DNA of 64,000 bases, taken from assembly GCA_963814875.1 (NCBI GenBank), contig CAWFFJ010000026.1:162766-226765 (forward strand). The letters run 5' to 3'. The stretch comes from CAVSIS01 sp963814875 (GTDB lineage Bacteria; Acidobacteriota; Thermoanaerobaculia; Thermoanaerobaculales; Sulfomarinibacteraceae). The notes below the pieces were generated by a model. That model was not told the origin of the DNA. It made no database searches and was given only the letters and a program-made list of their open reading frames with translations. Shown here piece by piece: positions 24,297 to 32,427 of the stretch. Positions within the stretch are counted from its first letter, which is position 1. Each line of letters starts with the position of its first letter. The position numbers were made by a program, and so were the translations under genes.

Positions 24297-24655
24297 GATG
24301 ACGCGGCGGGAGTTGACGGCCTCCGGGGATGGGAGCATATCGCTCAGAGCACAATTGCGCTAGCATGGGGACCGTGCTCCGCCTGCCCGCAGCGCCGACT
24401 CGAGGACCGGGCTCCGAAGCTCAGGAGGTCGATCGGAGGTTGAAGCTCCGAAAGAACCCCGGGTCTTGGGTCCGGGGGATCGCCCGGCGGGCTGGGTCGC
24501 TGGAGCCAAGTCGCGGCAGGCATGAGGGGTTCGATGCGCCGCGGGGCTCTGGCAGGTGGATTGCCAGGTGTTCGACGGACGCCCGGAGCCGGGTTGTCCT
24601 GTGCGCTTTCTCGAAGGAGCCCCTGCGGGGGCACAGGAGGAAAGGGGAACCGAAG
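24297..24655. other. Gene-free leader region of 359 bases before the envelope cassette
   Basis: No coding potential is seen. It contains several short stems: CGGAG/CTCCG around 24434-24450, CCCCGG (24457-24462) with CCGGGG (24472-24477), and GCCCC-TGC-GGGGGC at 24619-24632 just before the ribosome-binding site of the lipoprotein gene. No convincing -35/-10 pair was found. A structured mRNA leader is possible. Confidence 0.4.
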
Positions 24656-25270
24656 ATGAGGATGTCCAGGATTTCGATTGTAGCGGTGGCCGTGGTCGCG
24701 GTCGTGGGTTTGACCGTCGGCTGCGCCGCGCCGCCAGACGCCGAGCTTGCCAAGGCGGAAGCGGCTCTCAACCAGGCCGAGCAGTCCGGTGCTCCGACCT
24801 ACGCTCCCGATGCATGGAACGGCGCGCGCGATGCGATGAGCGCCGCCAAGGCCGAGGTCGCGGCGCAGCAGGGCAAGTTCGCCCTCCTGCGGTCGTACAC
24901 CAAGGCCAAGGAGCTGGTCGCGACCGCCGAGACAAAGGCATCCGAGGCCGATCAGGCGAGTGTCGCTGCCAAGACCAAGGCCAAGTCCGAGGCCGAGGCC
25001 GCCGTGGCAGCCGTCCAGACGGCGCTCGAAACGGCGAAGGCCGACCTCGGCACCCTCGCGGCGTGCCGGCGCAAGCCCAAGGGCTTCGCCCAGGACCTCG
25101 AGCAGATGAACGGTGTCCTGAGCGGGCTCGAGGCTCAGGTCGGTGAGGCTGCGAATGCTCTCAGCCAGGAGCAGTACCTGGAGGCGAGCTCGCTGGCCTC
25201 GTCGCTGCAGGGCCAGCTCGAGTCCTTTACGTCGGACATCGCGTCCGCCAAGAAGAAGATTCGTTGCTGA
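24656..25270 (+). CDS. Coiled-coil lipoprotein
   Basis: 204 residues. Lipoprotein signal peptide: basic MRMSRI, hydrophobic VAVAVVAVVGLTVGC, with the lipobox Cys at about residue 23 and Ala at +2, so outer-membrane sorting is expected. The mature part is almost wholly helical and Ala/Lys/Glu-rich (AELAKAEAALNQAEQSG; AWNGARDAMSAAKAEVAAQ; ASVAAKTKAKSEAEAAVAAV), with heptad-like spacing as in DUF4398-type or Lpp-like lipoproteins. A single internal Cys (LAACRRK) and a terminal Cys are present. AGGAGG lies 15 bases before the ATG with AAGGGG between. The stop overlaps the TTG of the next gene, an L,D-transpeptidase, so it may be a peptidoglycan-facing spacer or substrate. Confidence 0.75.
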   Translation: MRMSRISIVAVAVVAVVGLTVGCAAPPDAELAKAEAALNQAEQSGAPTYAPDAWNGARDAMSAAKAEVAAQQGKFALLRSYTKAKELVATAETKASEADQASVAAKTKAKSEAEAAVAAVQTALETAKADLGTLAACRRKPKGFAQDLEQMNGVLSGLEAQVGEAANALSQEQYLEASSLASSLQGQLESFTSDIASAKKKIRC

Positions 25271-26364
25271 CCAGCTCCGCTGGATCCAGCCGGCCGGCGG
25301 CGTCGAGCCGCTGGCCGGCTTTTCTTTTGGTGCTGACTGCGCTGCCGCTGGCCGGCTGCGTGCGCCACCAGGAGACGCTCGATCCCGCCGCGGTGCGCCG
25401 CACGGCCGCGACGGCGGTGGAGATCATCCGCCCGGTGGCGCCGGACGCGGCCCGGCAGATCGAGCGGCTGGTCGAAGCTGCCGACTCTGCGAGTGCGCGC
25501 GCGGCGAGTCAGGAGTGGTGGCCGGCCCGACGGCAGGCCGAGGTCGCGGCGTGGTGCCGGGTCGCGGTGGCCGCCTCGCGCGAGGTGCGGCGGGTGCGGG
25601 CGCAAGAGGAACGCGAGCAGCTGCTCACCGAGGTCTCCCTCGAGAGCGCCGGGCGCCAGCTGGAGGCCGCCCGGCGTAGCCTGCGCCGTCCCGGCATGGG
25701 CCACGTCGAGGCGGGGGCTCTGGCGCAGGCCGAGTCTCAGCTGGCTCTGGCGCACCGCCTTGCCGACGCCCGCAGCTGGGTCGAGGCGCGAGCCGCTGCC
25801 GAGCGAGCCGTGGTGCAGGCAGGCGTTCCGATCGAGAGCTTTCGCGCACGCGAGCAGCGCTTTCTCGACCCTGACCAGCTCCGGGAATGGCGGCGTTTGG
25901 CCGATCTGACGGTGCGCGAGTCACGGCTGCGCAACGAGACGTCGATCGTGGTCGACAAGTACCACCGGCGGCTGGTAGTGTACCGAAACGGCCGCCCGAT
26001 TGCGGCCTATACTGTTGAGCTCGGAGCCAACGGTCTCGAGCGCAAGGCGTACTCCGGTGACCGGGCGACACCGGAGGGGCGCTACCGCGTCACCGTCAAG
26101 AAGCGCGGCGGCGCGACCAAGTTCTACAAGGCTCTGTTGATCGATTACCCCAACGCCGAAGACCGTGAGCGTTACCGTGCTCTGAAGCGATCGGGCGACG
26201 TGCCTGACGGCGCCGGGATCGGCGGCCTGATCGAGATCCACGGCGAGGGCGGCAGCGGAAAAGACTGGACCGATGGATGTATCGCACTGACGAACAGGGA
26301 GATGGACGATCTCTACCGGCTCGTGACGGTGTCGACCAAGGTGACGATCGTCGGCCGGCTTTGA
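25264..26364 (+). CDS. Lipoprotein with L,D-transpeptidase (YkuD) domain
   Basis: 366 residues. Lipobox in LLVLTALPLAGCVRH. Residues about 40-210 are helical and Arg/Ala/Glu-rich (coiled coil, EEREQLLTEVSLESAGRQL). The YkuD domain occupies about 215-366: SIVVDKYHRRLVVYRNGRPI, GDRATPEGRYRVTVKKR and IEIHGEGGSGKDWTDGCIAL, which holds the His and the catalytic Cys (HG...S..DGC). It should cross-link peptidoglycan or attach a protein to it in the periplasm, from a lipid anchor. A TTG start at 25264 is required to include the lipobox and overlaps the previous stop by 7 bases; the downstream gene overlaps by TTGA. Second of four overlapping genes. Confidence 0.82.
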   Translation: MLTSSAGSSRPAASSRWPAFLLVLTALPLAGCVRHQETLDPAAVRRTAATAVEIIRPVAPDAARQIERLVEAADSASARAASQEWWPARRQAEVAAWCRVAVAASREVRRVRAQEEREQLLTEVSLESAGRQLEAARRSLRRPGMGHVEAGALAQAESQLALAHRLADARSWVEARAAAERAVVQAGVPIESFRAREQRFLDPDQLREWRRLADLTVRESRLRNETSIVVDKYHRRLVVYRNGRPIAAYTVELGANGLERKAYSGDRATPEGRYRVTVKKRGGATKFYKALLIDYPNAEDRERYRALKRSGDVPDGAGIGGLIEIHGEGGSGKDWTDGCIALTNREMDDLYRLVTVSTKVTIVGRL

Positions 26365-27047
26365 GCTCGGCCCGGCTGTCGCCCGAGCCCGGGCCGCCGC
26401 CGCTGCCGGTTGCTGCCCGCCGTCATGTCGCCCGTGCGCTGCGGATCGCGGGCCTTGTCATTGTTGTCGCAGCGACCGTGACAGTGGGCGTGGCGGCGTT
26501 CGGGCGCCCGGAACGGGCCTGCCCGGTGCCGTCGGCGGGACCACTTCCGGCGGATGCCGCCGCCCTCTCGGCCCGCCTCGAGCGGCGCCTCGAACGGTTC
26601 GCGCCGAGCGGGGTGTGGGTGACGATCGACACCTACCGCAACCGGATCACCGTGATGCGCGGGAAGAAGGTCCTGCGCGAGGCCGCGTGCTCGACCGGCA
26701 GCGGTGTCCTGCTCAAGGACCCGAGCGGGGAGCGGCAGTGGGTCTTCCAGACCCCTCTGGGCGAGCGTCGGGTGCTGAACAAGCGCAAGAATCCGGTGTG
26801 GAAGAAGCCCGACTGGGCTTTCATCGAGGAGGGTTTCGAGCCGCCCCGGGACTGGAGCCTGCGAACTGACGACTTCTCACTCGGCGACTACGCCCTCGAT
26901 CTCGGCGACGGCTACCTGATTCACGGCACGATTTTCCAAACCCTGCTCGGCCGCCCCGTCACCCACGGGTGCATCCGGGTCGGTGACAAAGACCTCGAGT
27001 ATGTCTACCGCACGGTACCGTACGGCGCTCGCGTGTATCTGTTTTAG
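26361..27047 (+). CDS. Membrane-anchored L,D-transpeptidase
   Basis: 228 residues. One N-terminal membrane helix (LRIAGLVIVVAATVTVGVAA) with the rest periplasmic. YkuD domain: VWVTIDTYRNRITVMRGKKV, QWVFQTPLGERRVLNKRKN and YLIHGTIFQTLLGRPVTHGC, then IRVGDKDLEYVY; the catalytic His and Cys are both present (IHG...THGCIR). The TTG start at 26361 overlaps the preceding stop as TTGA; an earlier in-frame start would lie deep in the other gene. Two L,D-transpeptidases of different anchoring (lipid versus helix) in one transcript suggest distinct substrates, for instance 3-3 cross-linking versus lipoprotein attachment. That division is inference. Confidence 0.82.
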   Translation: MSSARLSPEPGPPPLPVAARRHVARALRIAGLVIVVAATVTVGVAAFGRPERACPVPSAGPLPADAAALSARLERRLERFAPSGVWVTIDTYRNRITVMRGKKVLREAACSTGSGVLLKDPSGERQWVFQTPLGERRVLNKRKNPVWKKPDWAFIEEGFEPPRDWSLRTDDFSLGDYALDLGDGYLIHGTIFQTLLGRPVTHGCIRVGDKDLEYVYRTVPYGARVYLF

Positions 27048-27672
27048 CCTCGTGGCGGCGCTGGTGTGGGCCGGTGACGAACCGGCCGACCCGGCGGCGC
27101 TCGAGCTTGAGGTCTCGCTGGCGCGGCGCCCGCAGCTGTACCTCATGGTCGACCTCGGCCGCCACGTGGTGGAGGTGAAGGTGCGGGGCGTGGTGATGGA
27201 CACTGCGGAGCTCGAAGGCGCCGCGGTGGTCGTCCCGGGGCCCCTGATCGGTACGGTTCATGCCCCGGAGGTTGATCTTCCCGCCGTATGGCGCGTCGCG
27301 GAGCCTCCCGAGGACCTCGAGCAGCGTGTGATCGCACCGGAAGCGCTGCGCCCCTACTCCGAGGAAGAGGCGGAGGCGCCCGAGCCGACCCCGACCGCGT
27401 CGCCGACATCAGAAGGCGGTCCGGTCCTGCGCAACCCGGGATACGGGATGACGATGGCCAACGGATGGCGACTCGAGATTGGCCCCGGCGTCGCTACGAC
27501 GGGCTTTTTCGAGCGGGTCGGGCTCGGCCTCGCCGACGTCTGGCGTCGGGTTACCGGGGCCGCCGCGGAGCGCCCCCCGATCCTCGCGCTGGAACTCGCC
27601 CCCGCGGATGCGGACCGCCTGCACCACCTCTTCCGCCGCGATACCGCGGTGCTGGTCGTGCCCGCCCGCTGA
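27001..27672 (+). CDS. Exported protein of unknown function in the L,D-transpeptidase cassette
   Basis: 223 residues, overlapping the preceding gene by 47 bases in another frame. The N-terminus looks like a signal peptide (RTALACICFSLVAALVWAG). The mature part has a strand-rich domain (QLYLMVDLGRHVVEVKVRGV, then VVVPGPLIGTVHAPEVDLPA), a Pro/Thr/Glu linker (EEAEAPEPTPTASPTSEG), and a C-terminal part with WRLEIGPGVATTGFFERVG and a closing strand DTAVLVVPAR. The first domain resembles the beta-meander seen at the start of YkuD domains (LVDLG...V.V.G), but no catalytic HG/GC motif follows. It could be an inactive partner of the two transpeptidases. The length of the overlap suggests strict coupling; the exact start is uncertain. 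Confidence 0.6.
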   Translation: MSTARYRTALACICFSLVAALVWAGDEPADPAALELEVSLARRPQLYLMVDLGRHVVEVKVRGVVMDTAELEGAAVVVPGPLIGTVHAPEVDLPAVWRVAEPPEDLEQRVIAPEALRPYSEEEAEAPEPTPTASPTSEGGPVLRNPGYGMTMANGWRLEIGPGVATTGFFERVGLGLADVWRRVTGAAAERPPILALELAPADADRLHHLFRRDTAVLVVPAR

Positions 27673-27881
27673 AGGGGCGTCAGCCCCGCGCCGCGAACGA
27701 ACGGCGTCCGTGAAGGCGCCTCGTTCGTGACCGAAGAGCTCGCTCTCCGGGGTCCCACGCCCTGGAAGTTTCCGAGACCCTTCCCTCGACGCGCGCGGAG
27801 CGGCAGAATGGGACGTCGTCGTGCGGATTTCGACGTCGGCCTGCCGATCGTCGATCCGGCAGGAGTCGCGGGAGGTAGCTG

Positions 27882-29357
27882 ATGGAGACGCTGGTGGTGG
27901 TGACCCAACCAGGGGACTGGCCCCTCGACCTGCCCGGCGTGCGGGTGGTCACCGCCCGCTCGTACCTGAGCGACCCCGAGTTCATCAGCCTGCGCGGCGC
28001 GCGGATCTTCAATCTTTGCCGCCAATACCGCTACCAGGCGTACGGGTACTATGTCTCGCTGCTCGCAGAGGCGCGCGGCCACAAGCCGATGCCGACCGTT
28101 CTGACAATGCAGGACCTGCGCTCCTCGACCCTGCTACGGATCGCGTCGAACGAGCTCTCCGAGGAGATCTCGCGCAGCCTGGCGGCGGATACCTCCGGTC
28201 GGTTCGTGCTCTCGATCTACTTCGGGCACAACGTCGACAAACGCCATGACAAGCTCGCTTCCGCGCTGTTCCGGATGTTCCCCGCGCCGCTGATGAGGGC
28301 GAGCTTCGTGTGCGATGAGGGTGAGTGGCAGCTCAAGAACTTGAACGCCATCCCCACCAGCGCGATCCCCGACGACCACCGCGCCTTCGCGTTCGAGGCG
28401 GCGCAGGCCTTCTTCACGCGTCGCGAGCGGCGCGCGCGGCCGCGCGCCCGAGCCCGTTTCGACCTCGCGATCTTGCGGGACAAGGGCGAGAGCTTTCCCC
28501 CGTCCAACAACAAAGCTATCGAGAACTTCATCGACGCCGCAGAGAGCTTCGGCATCAGCGCCGAGGAGATCGAGAAGGACGATTTCGGCAGCCTCCTCGA
28601 GTACGACGCCCTGTTCATCCGCTCGACCACCGCGGTCAACCACTACACGTATCGCTTCTCACGACGGGCCCACGCTGAGGGCATGGTGGTGATCGACGAC
28701 CCGGTGTCGATCCTGCGCTGCACCAACAAGGTCTACCTCGCCGAGCTGCTGAGCCGCAACGGCCTGCCGGTGCCGCGAACGCTGATTCTGGACCGCGACG
28801 GCGAGGCGAAGCTGCTCGACACGATCGGGCTGCCGTGCATCCTCAAACAGCCCGACAGCTCGTCGTCGATGGGGGTCGTCAAGGCCGAGGACCCCGCGTC
28901 GTTGAAGGCGCAACTGGCAAAGCTGTTCGAGGTCTCCGATCTGGTCATCGCCCAGGAGTTCATGCCGACGCCGTTCGACTGGCGGATCGGAATCCTCGAC
29001 CGCAGGCCGCTCTATGCCGCCAAGTACTTCATGGCCCACAAGCACTGGCAGATCATCAAGCGGGATGGAACCAACGGGCGCATCCAGTATGGCGAGTACG
29101 AGGTGATGCCGGTGGAGGAGGTGCCCGCGGCCGGGCTCGCCACCGCGCTCAAGGCGGCCAACCTGATCGGGGACGGGCTCTACGGGGTCGACCTCAAGCA
29201 AGTGGGCGACGCCTGGTACGTCATCGAGGTCAACGACTGCCCCAACCTCGACGCCAAGGTCGAGGACAAGGTCCTCGGCGACGAGCTCTATCGCCGGGTG
29301 ATGGGCGTGTTCTTGCGCCGCCTCGAAGAGAAGGCCGAGGGCCGGGCGGCACGCTGA
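27882..29357 (+). CDS. RimK-like ATP-grasp ligase with RLAN N-terminal domain
   Basis: 491 residues. Residues 1-190 form the RLAN domain (ARSYLSDPEFISLRGARIFN, LCRQYRYQAYGYYVSLLAEA), found only before RimK-like ligases. Residues about 210-485 are an ATP-grasp domain: VDDPVSILRCTNKVYLAELL, CILKQPDSSSSMGVVKAED (ATP-binding Lys and loop), IAQEFMPTPFDWRIGILD, and WYVIEVNDCPNLDAKVED with the Mg-binding E and N. It should join a carboxylate to an amine, as RimK and glutathione ligases do. RLAN-RimK proteins are commonly encoded beside a GNAT/C39-peptidase fusion, as here (29543), and are predicted to make or modify peptides; no product is known. GGGAGG precedes the ATG. Confidence 0.85.
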   Translation: METLVVVTQPGDWPLDLPGVRVVTARSYLSDPEFISLRGARIFNLCRQYRYQAYGYYVSLLAEARGHKPMPTVLTMQDLRSSTLLRIASNELSEEISRSLAADTSGRFVLSIYFGHNVDKRHDKLASALFRMFPAPLMRASFVCDEGEWQLKNLNAIPTSAIPDDHRAFAFEAAQAFFTRRERRARPRARARFDLAILRDKGESFPPSNNKAIENFIDAAESFGISAEEIEKDDFGSLLEYDALFIRSTTAVNHYTYRFSRRAHAEGMVVIDDPVSILRCTNKVYLAELLSRNGLPVPRTLILDRDGEAKLLDTIGLPCILKQPDSSSSMGVVKAEDPASLKAQLAKLFEVSDLVIAQEFMPTPFDWRIGILDRRPLYAAKYFMAHKHWQIIKRDGTNGRIQYGEYEVMPVEEVPAAGLATALKAANLIGDGLYGVDLKQVGDAWYVIEVNDCPNLDAKVEDKVLGDELYRRVMGVFLRRLEEKAEGRAAR

Positions 29358-29542
29358 GCAGCGCGTACCGTAGAGCCCCATGAAGGGCATCCAGGAGGCT
29401 GTGGTGCTGCCGCAGTGGCCCCGCGGCACACGCTGCTGAGGATGCGTTGTGCGCCTCCTGACGCCGAGCTGACCGAACAAACGGGCGGGTCGACACGGAA
29501 GCTGGGCAGCGAGCGCCCAGGCAGGCTGCGGCCTGCGGGCTC

Positions 29543-30634
29543 CTACGGCCTCGACAGAATGACGACCGCGCGCTGTCCCGAGCGCCCGTAGCGCGCCATG
29601 CGCTCGAACTCGGCGCGGGCGATCGGCATGTTGACGGAGTCGGCGAGCGTCTCGCCCTCCTCGACGTCGACGAACGGGTCGTGGACGTAGATGAACCGCT
29701 CGCAGAAGCCGGTGAGCACGACCCAGTGCGGGAAGCGCTCACCGTAGATTCGCCACGAGCTGATCAGGACCAGCGGGATGCCACCGGACGTGAAGCGTTC
29801 CTGAAGCTCGTCGAAGCCGATGGTGCGGTAGTGGACTGGGATCCCGACGGTCTCGATTTCCTCGAGGAAGTCCTCCTCGACCAGACGCATGACCTCTTTC
29901 TTCTCCGGGCTGCGCACGGTGTCGACCAGGAAGACGCCGCTCTCCTTGACGAAGACCTCGACCTTGTAGCCGCGGTGGTGGGCGGACAGCGCGAGACCAT
30001 AAGGTCCACAGCCCCCGTGGCCGGAGGTCATGAAGATCGAGGTCGACTCCCGCCACAGGCGCAGCTCGACCTTGCGGTCGAGCGTGAGCTCAGGCTTGAG
30101 CGCCTTCATCGCCATCATCAGCGACGCCGGTCCGCACGTGAAGTCGGTGGTCTGCTCGTAGTAGGGAACGGGGACCTGGGTCAGGTCGAGCGGCGGCGCC
30201 AGGGTGCGCTCGAAGCGCAGCGCGCCCATGTGGTCCTCGTAGTAGTCGTCGACCTTGTCGAACTGGTGGTAGCCGGCCTTGCGGAAGAGCGCCAGGGAGG
30301 CGTCGTTGTCGAGCCGGACCTCGGATCGCATCGAGACACAGCCACGGTCCAGGCTCTCCTTCTCGGACGCGTCGAGCAGCAGGCGGCCGATCCCGCGACC
30401 ACGCAGGCTGGCGTCGACCGCGATCGAGTACAGGCGGGCGAGGGCGGTGACACGGCTGAATAGGGTGAGGGCGTAGGCGAGGATCGCCCCGTCCTCCTCG
30501 AACACCAAGGTCACGCTGTGGGCGCGGGTCAGCAGGTAGCGGAACGCTCTCCGTGTGATGCGATCGGTCGTGAAACAGCGGTCCTCGAGGGCGACCATAG
30601 CGTCGAGATCGTCACCTGTGGCACGCCGGATCAT
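29543..30634 (-). CDS. GNAT acetyltransferase fused to a C39-type peptidase
   Basis: 363 residues. Residues 1-150 are a GNAT domain: IRRATGDDLDAMVALEDRCF, then LYSIAVDASLRGRGIGRLLL (acetyl-CoA loop RGRGIG) and SLALFRKAGYHQFDKVDDYY. Residues about 160-360 are a papain-like C39 domain: YYEQTTDFTCGPASLMMAM holds the Cys, GERFPHWVVLTGFCERFIYV the His, and YVHDPF the Asp. All catalytic positions are present. ATG 30634 follows GGAGG by eight bases. It is convergent with the RLAN-RimK gene, 185 bases away. The pair is a recurrent bacterial partnership: a ligase building a peptide bond and a peptidase/acetyltransferase trimming or capping it. The substrate is unknown; no precursor peptide is evident nearby. 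Confidence 0.85.
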   Translation of the reverse strand: MIRRATGDDLDAMVALEDRCFTTDRITRRAFRYLLTRAHSVTLVFEEDGAILAYALTLFSRVTALARLYSIAVDASLRGRGIGRLLLDASEKESLDRGCVSMRSEVRLDNDASLALFRKAGYHQFDKVDDYYEDHMGALRFERTLAPPLDLTQVPVPYYEQTTDFTCGPASLMMAMKALKPELTLDRKVELRLWRESTSIFMTSGHGGCGPYGLALSAHHRGYKVEVFVKESGVFLVDTVRSPEKKEVMRLVEEDFLEEIETVGIPVHYRTIGFDELQERFTSGGIPLVLISSWRIYGERFPHWVVLTGFCERFIYVHDPFVDVEEGETLADSVNMPIARAEFERMARYGRSGQRAVVILSRP

Positions 30635-30701
30635 GGGCTGGTCCTCCGGGCGCGGCCGAGCGCCCCGACCCGCCATTGTAGGCTAGCAGCATCCACCGCA
30701 T

Positions 30702-30737
30702 GACCCTGAGATGCGACTTGCGTCGCATCTCAGGGTC
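30702..30737. repeat. 16-bp perfect hairpin upstream of the GNAT/C39 gene
   Basis: GACCCTGAGATGCGAC (30702-30717), loop TTGC, then the exact complement (30722-30737). It is stable but without a U-tract. It opens a 320-base gene-free region (30635-30956) that otherwise holds only the palindromic repeats below. Confidence 0.6.
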
Positions 30738-30740
30738 CCT

Positions 30741-30902
30741 GCGGCGCCTGCTGCTTCGGATGCGCTGCGCGCATCCTGAGGCAGGGTCGATCGGGTCGAA
30801 CGGCTGGTGGCCGCAGCGAAGGCAGCAAGCGCAAGTCCGGATTCGACGTTCCCCGGACGCGCGCAGCGCGTCAGAGGCGCCCGAAGGGGGGAGGCCCCCG
30901 AC
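30741..30902. repeat. Intergenic palindromic repeats, copies 2 and 3
   Basis: Two cores lie in one gap. GGATGCGC-TGC-GCGCATCC (30758-30776) is flanked by GCGGCGC..GCTGCTTC and TGAGGCAGGG, flanks shared with the copy at 44538-44586. GACGCGC-GCA-GCGCGTC (30856-30872) is followed by GAGGCGCCCGAAGG and AGGCCCCCGAC, shared with 11487-11542. The gap is on the non-coding side of corA and the GNAT/C39 gene. Confidence 0.55.
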
Positions 30903-30956
30903 GACGAGCGTATCCAGTCGCGGAGGCGTTGCCAGGGGCCTCCACCCTTCGAGCGC

Positions 30957-32072
<1,116 letters not shown>

Positions 32073-32171
32073 GGATCACTCCTCCCGGTGTCGAGGACTG
32101 GAAGCCCCATTGTAGGTGCTGCGGGCAGGACCCTCTCCCGGCTCGGTCTCCGCGCAGGATATGATCGCATC

Positions 32172-32423
32172 GTGAAGAACCACAGTCCTCTCCTGACGTG
32201 CAGTGTGTGCGGTCGGTCGCTCCCCGCGAACGAGTTGGTGCCGTTCGAGGTGGTGCGGTCCCCGATCTCTGAGATCCTGCGCAGAAACCGACCGGGGTGG
32301 GCGGAGGGTGACCTGATCTGCCTCGAGATCCAGCAGGTGCAGATGGAGCTGATGGAGGAGGAGGAGATCGCGAGTCACCGCCGCAGCGTCGAGCCGGAGG
32401 GTCTCGAAGGCGGTCCCGAATGA
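32172..32423 (+). CDS. Small zinc-ribbon-like protein
   Basis: 83 residues. LTCSVCGRSLPANELVPFEV followed by VRSPISEILRRNRPGWAEGD and LICLEIQQVQME resembles the N-terminal metal-binding segment found at the front of DUF1003 membrane proteins, where two CxxC pairs bind zinc. Here the first pair is intact and the second is reduced to a single Cys, and the DUF1003 membrane part is absent. The C-terminus is acidic (EEEEIASHRRSVEPEG). GTG 32172 is the only suitable start. Four bases separate it from the GTG of mprF, so it is probably co-translated with that gene and may regulate it; function unknown. Confidence 0.55.
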   Translation: MKNHSPLLTCSVCGRSLPANELVPFEVVRSPISEILRRNRPGWAEGDLICLEIQQVQMELMEEEEIASHRRSVEPEGLEGGPE

Positions 32424-32427
32424 GCCG

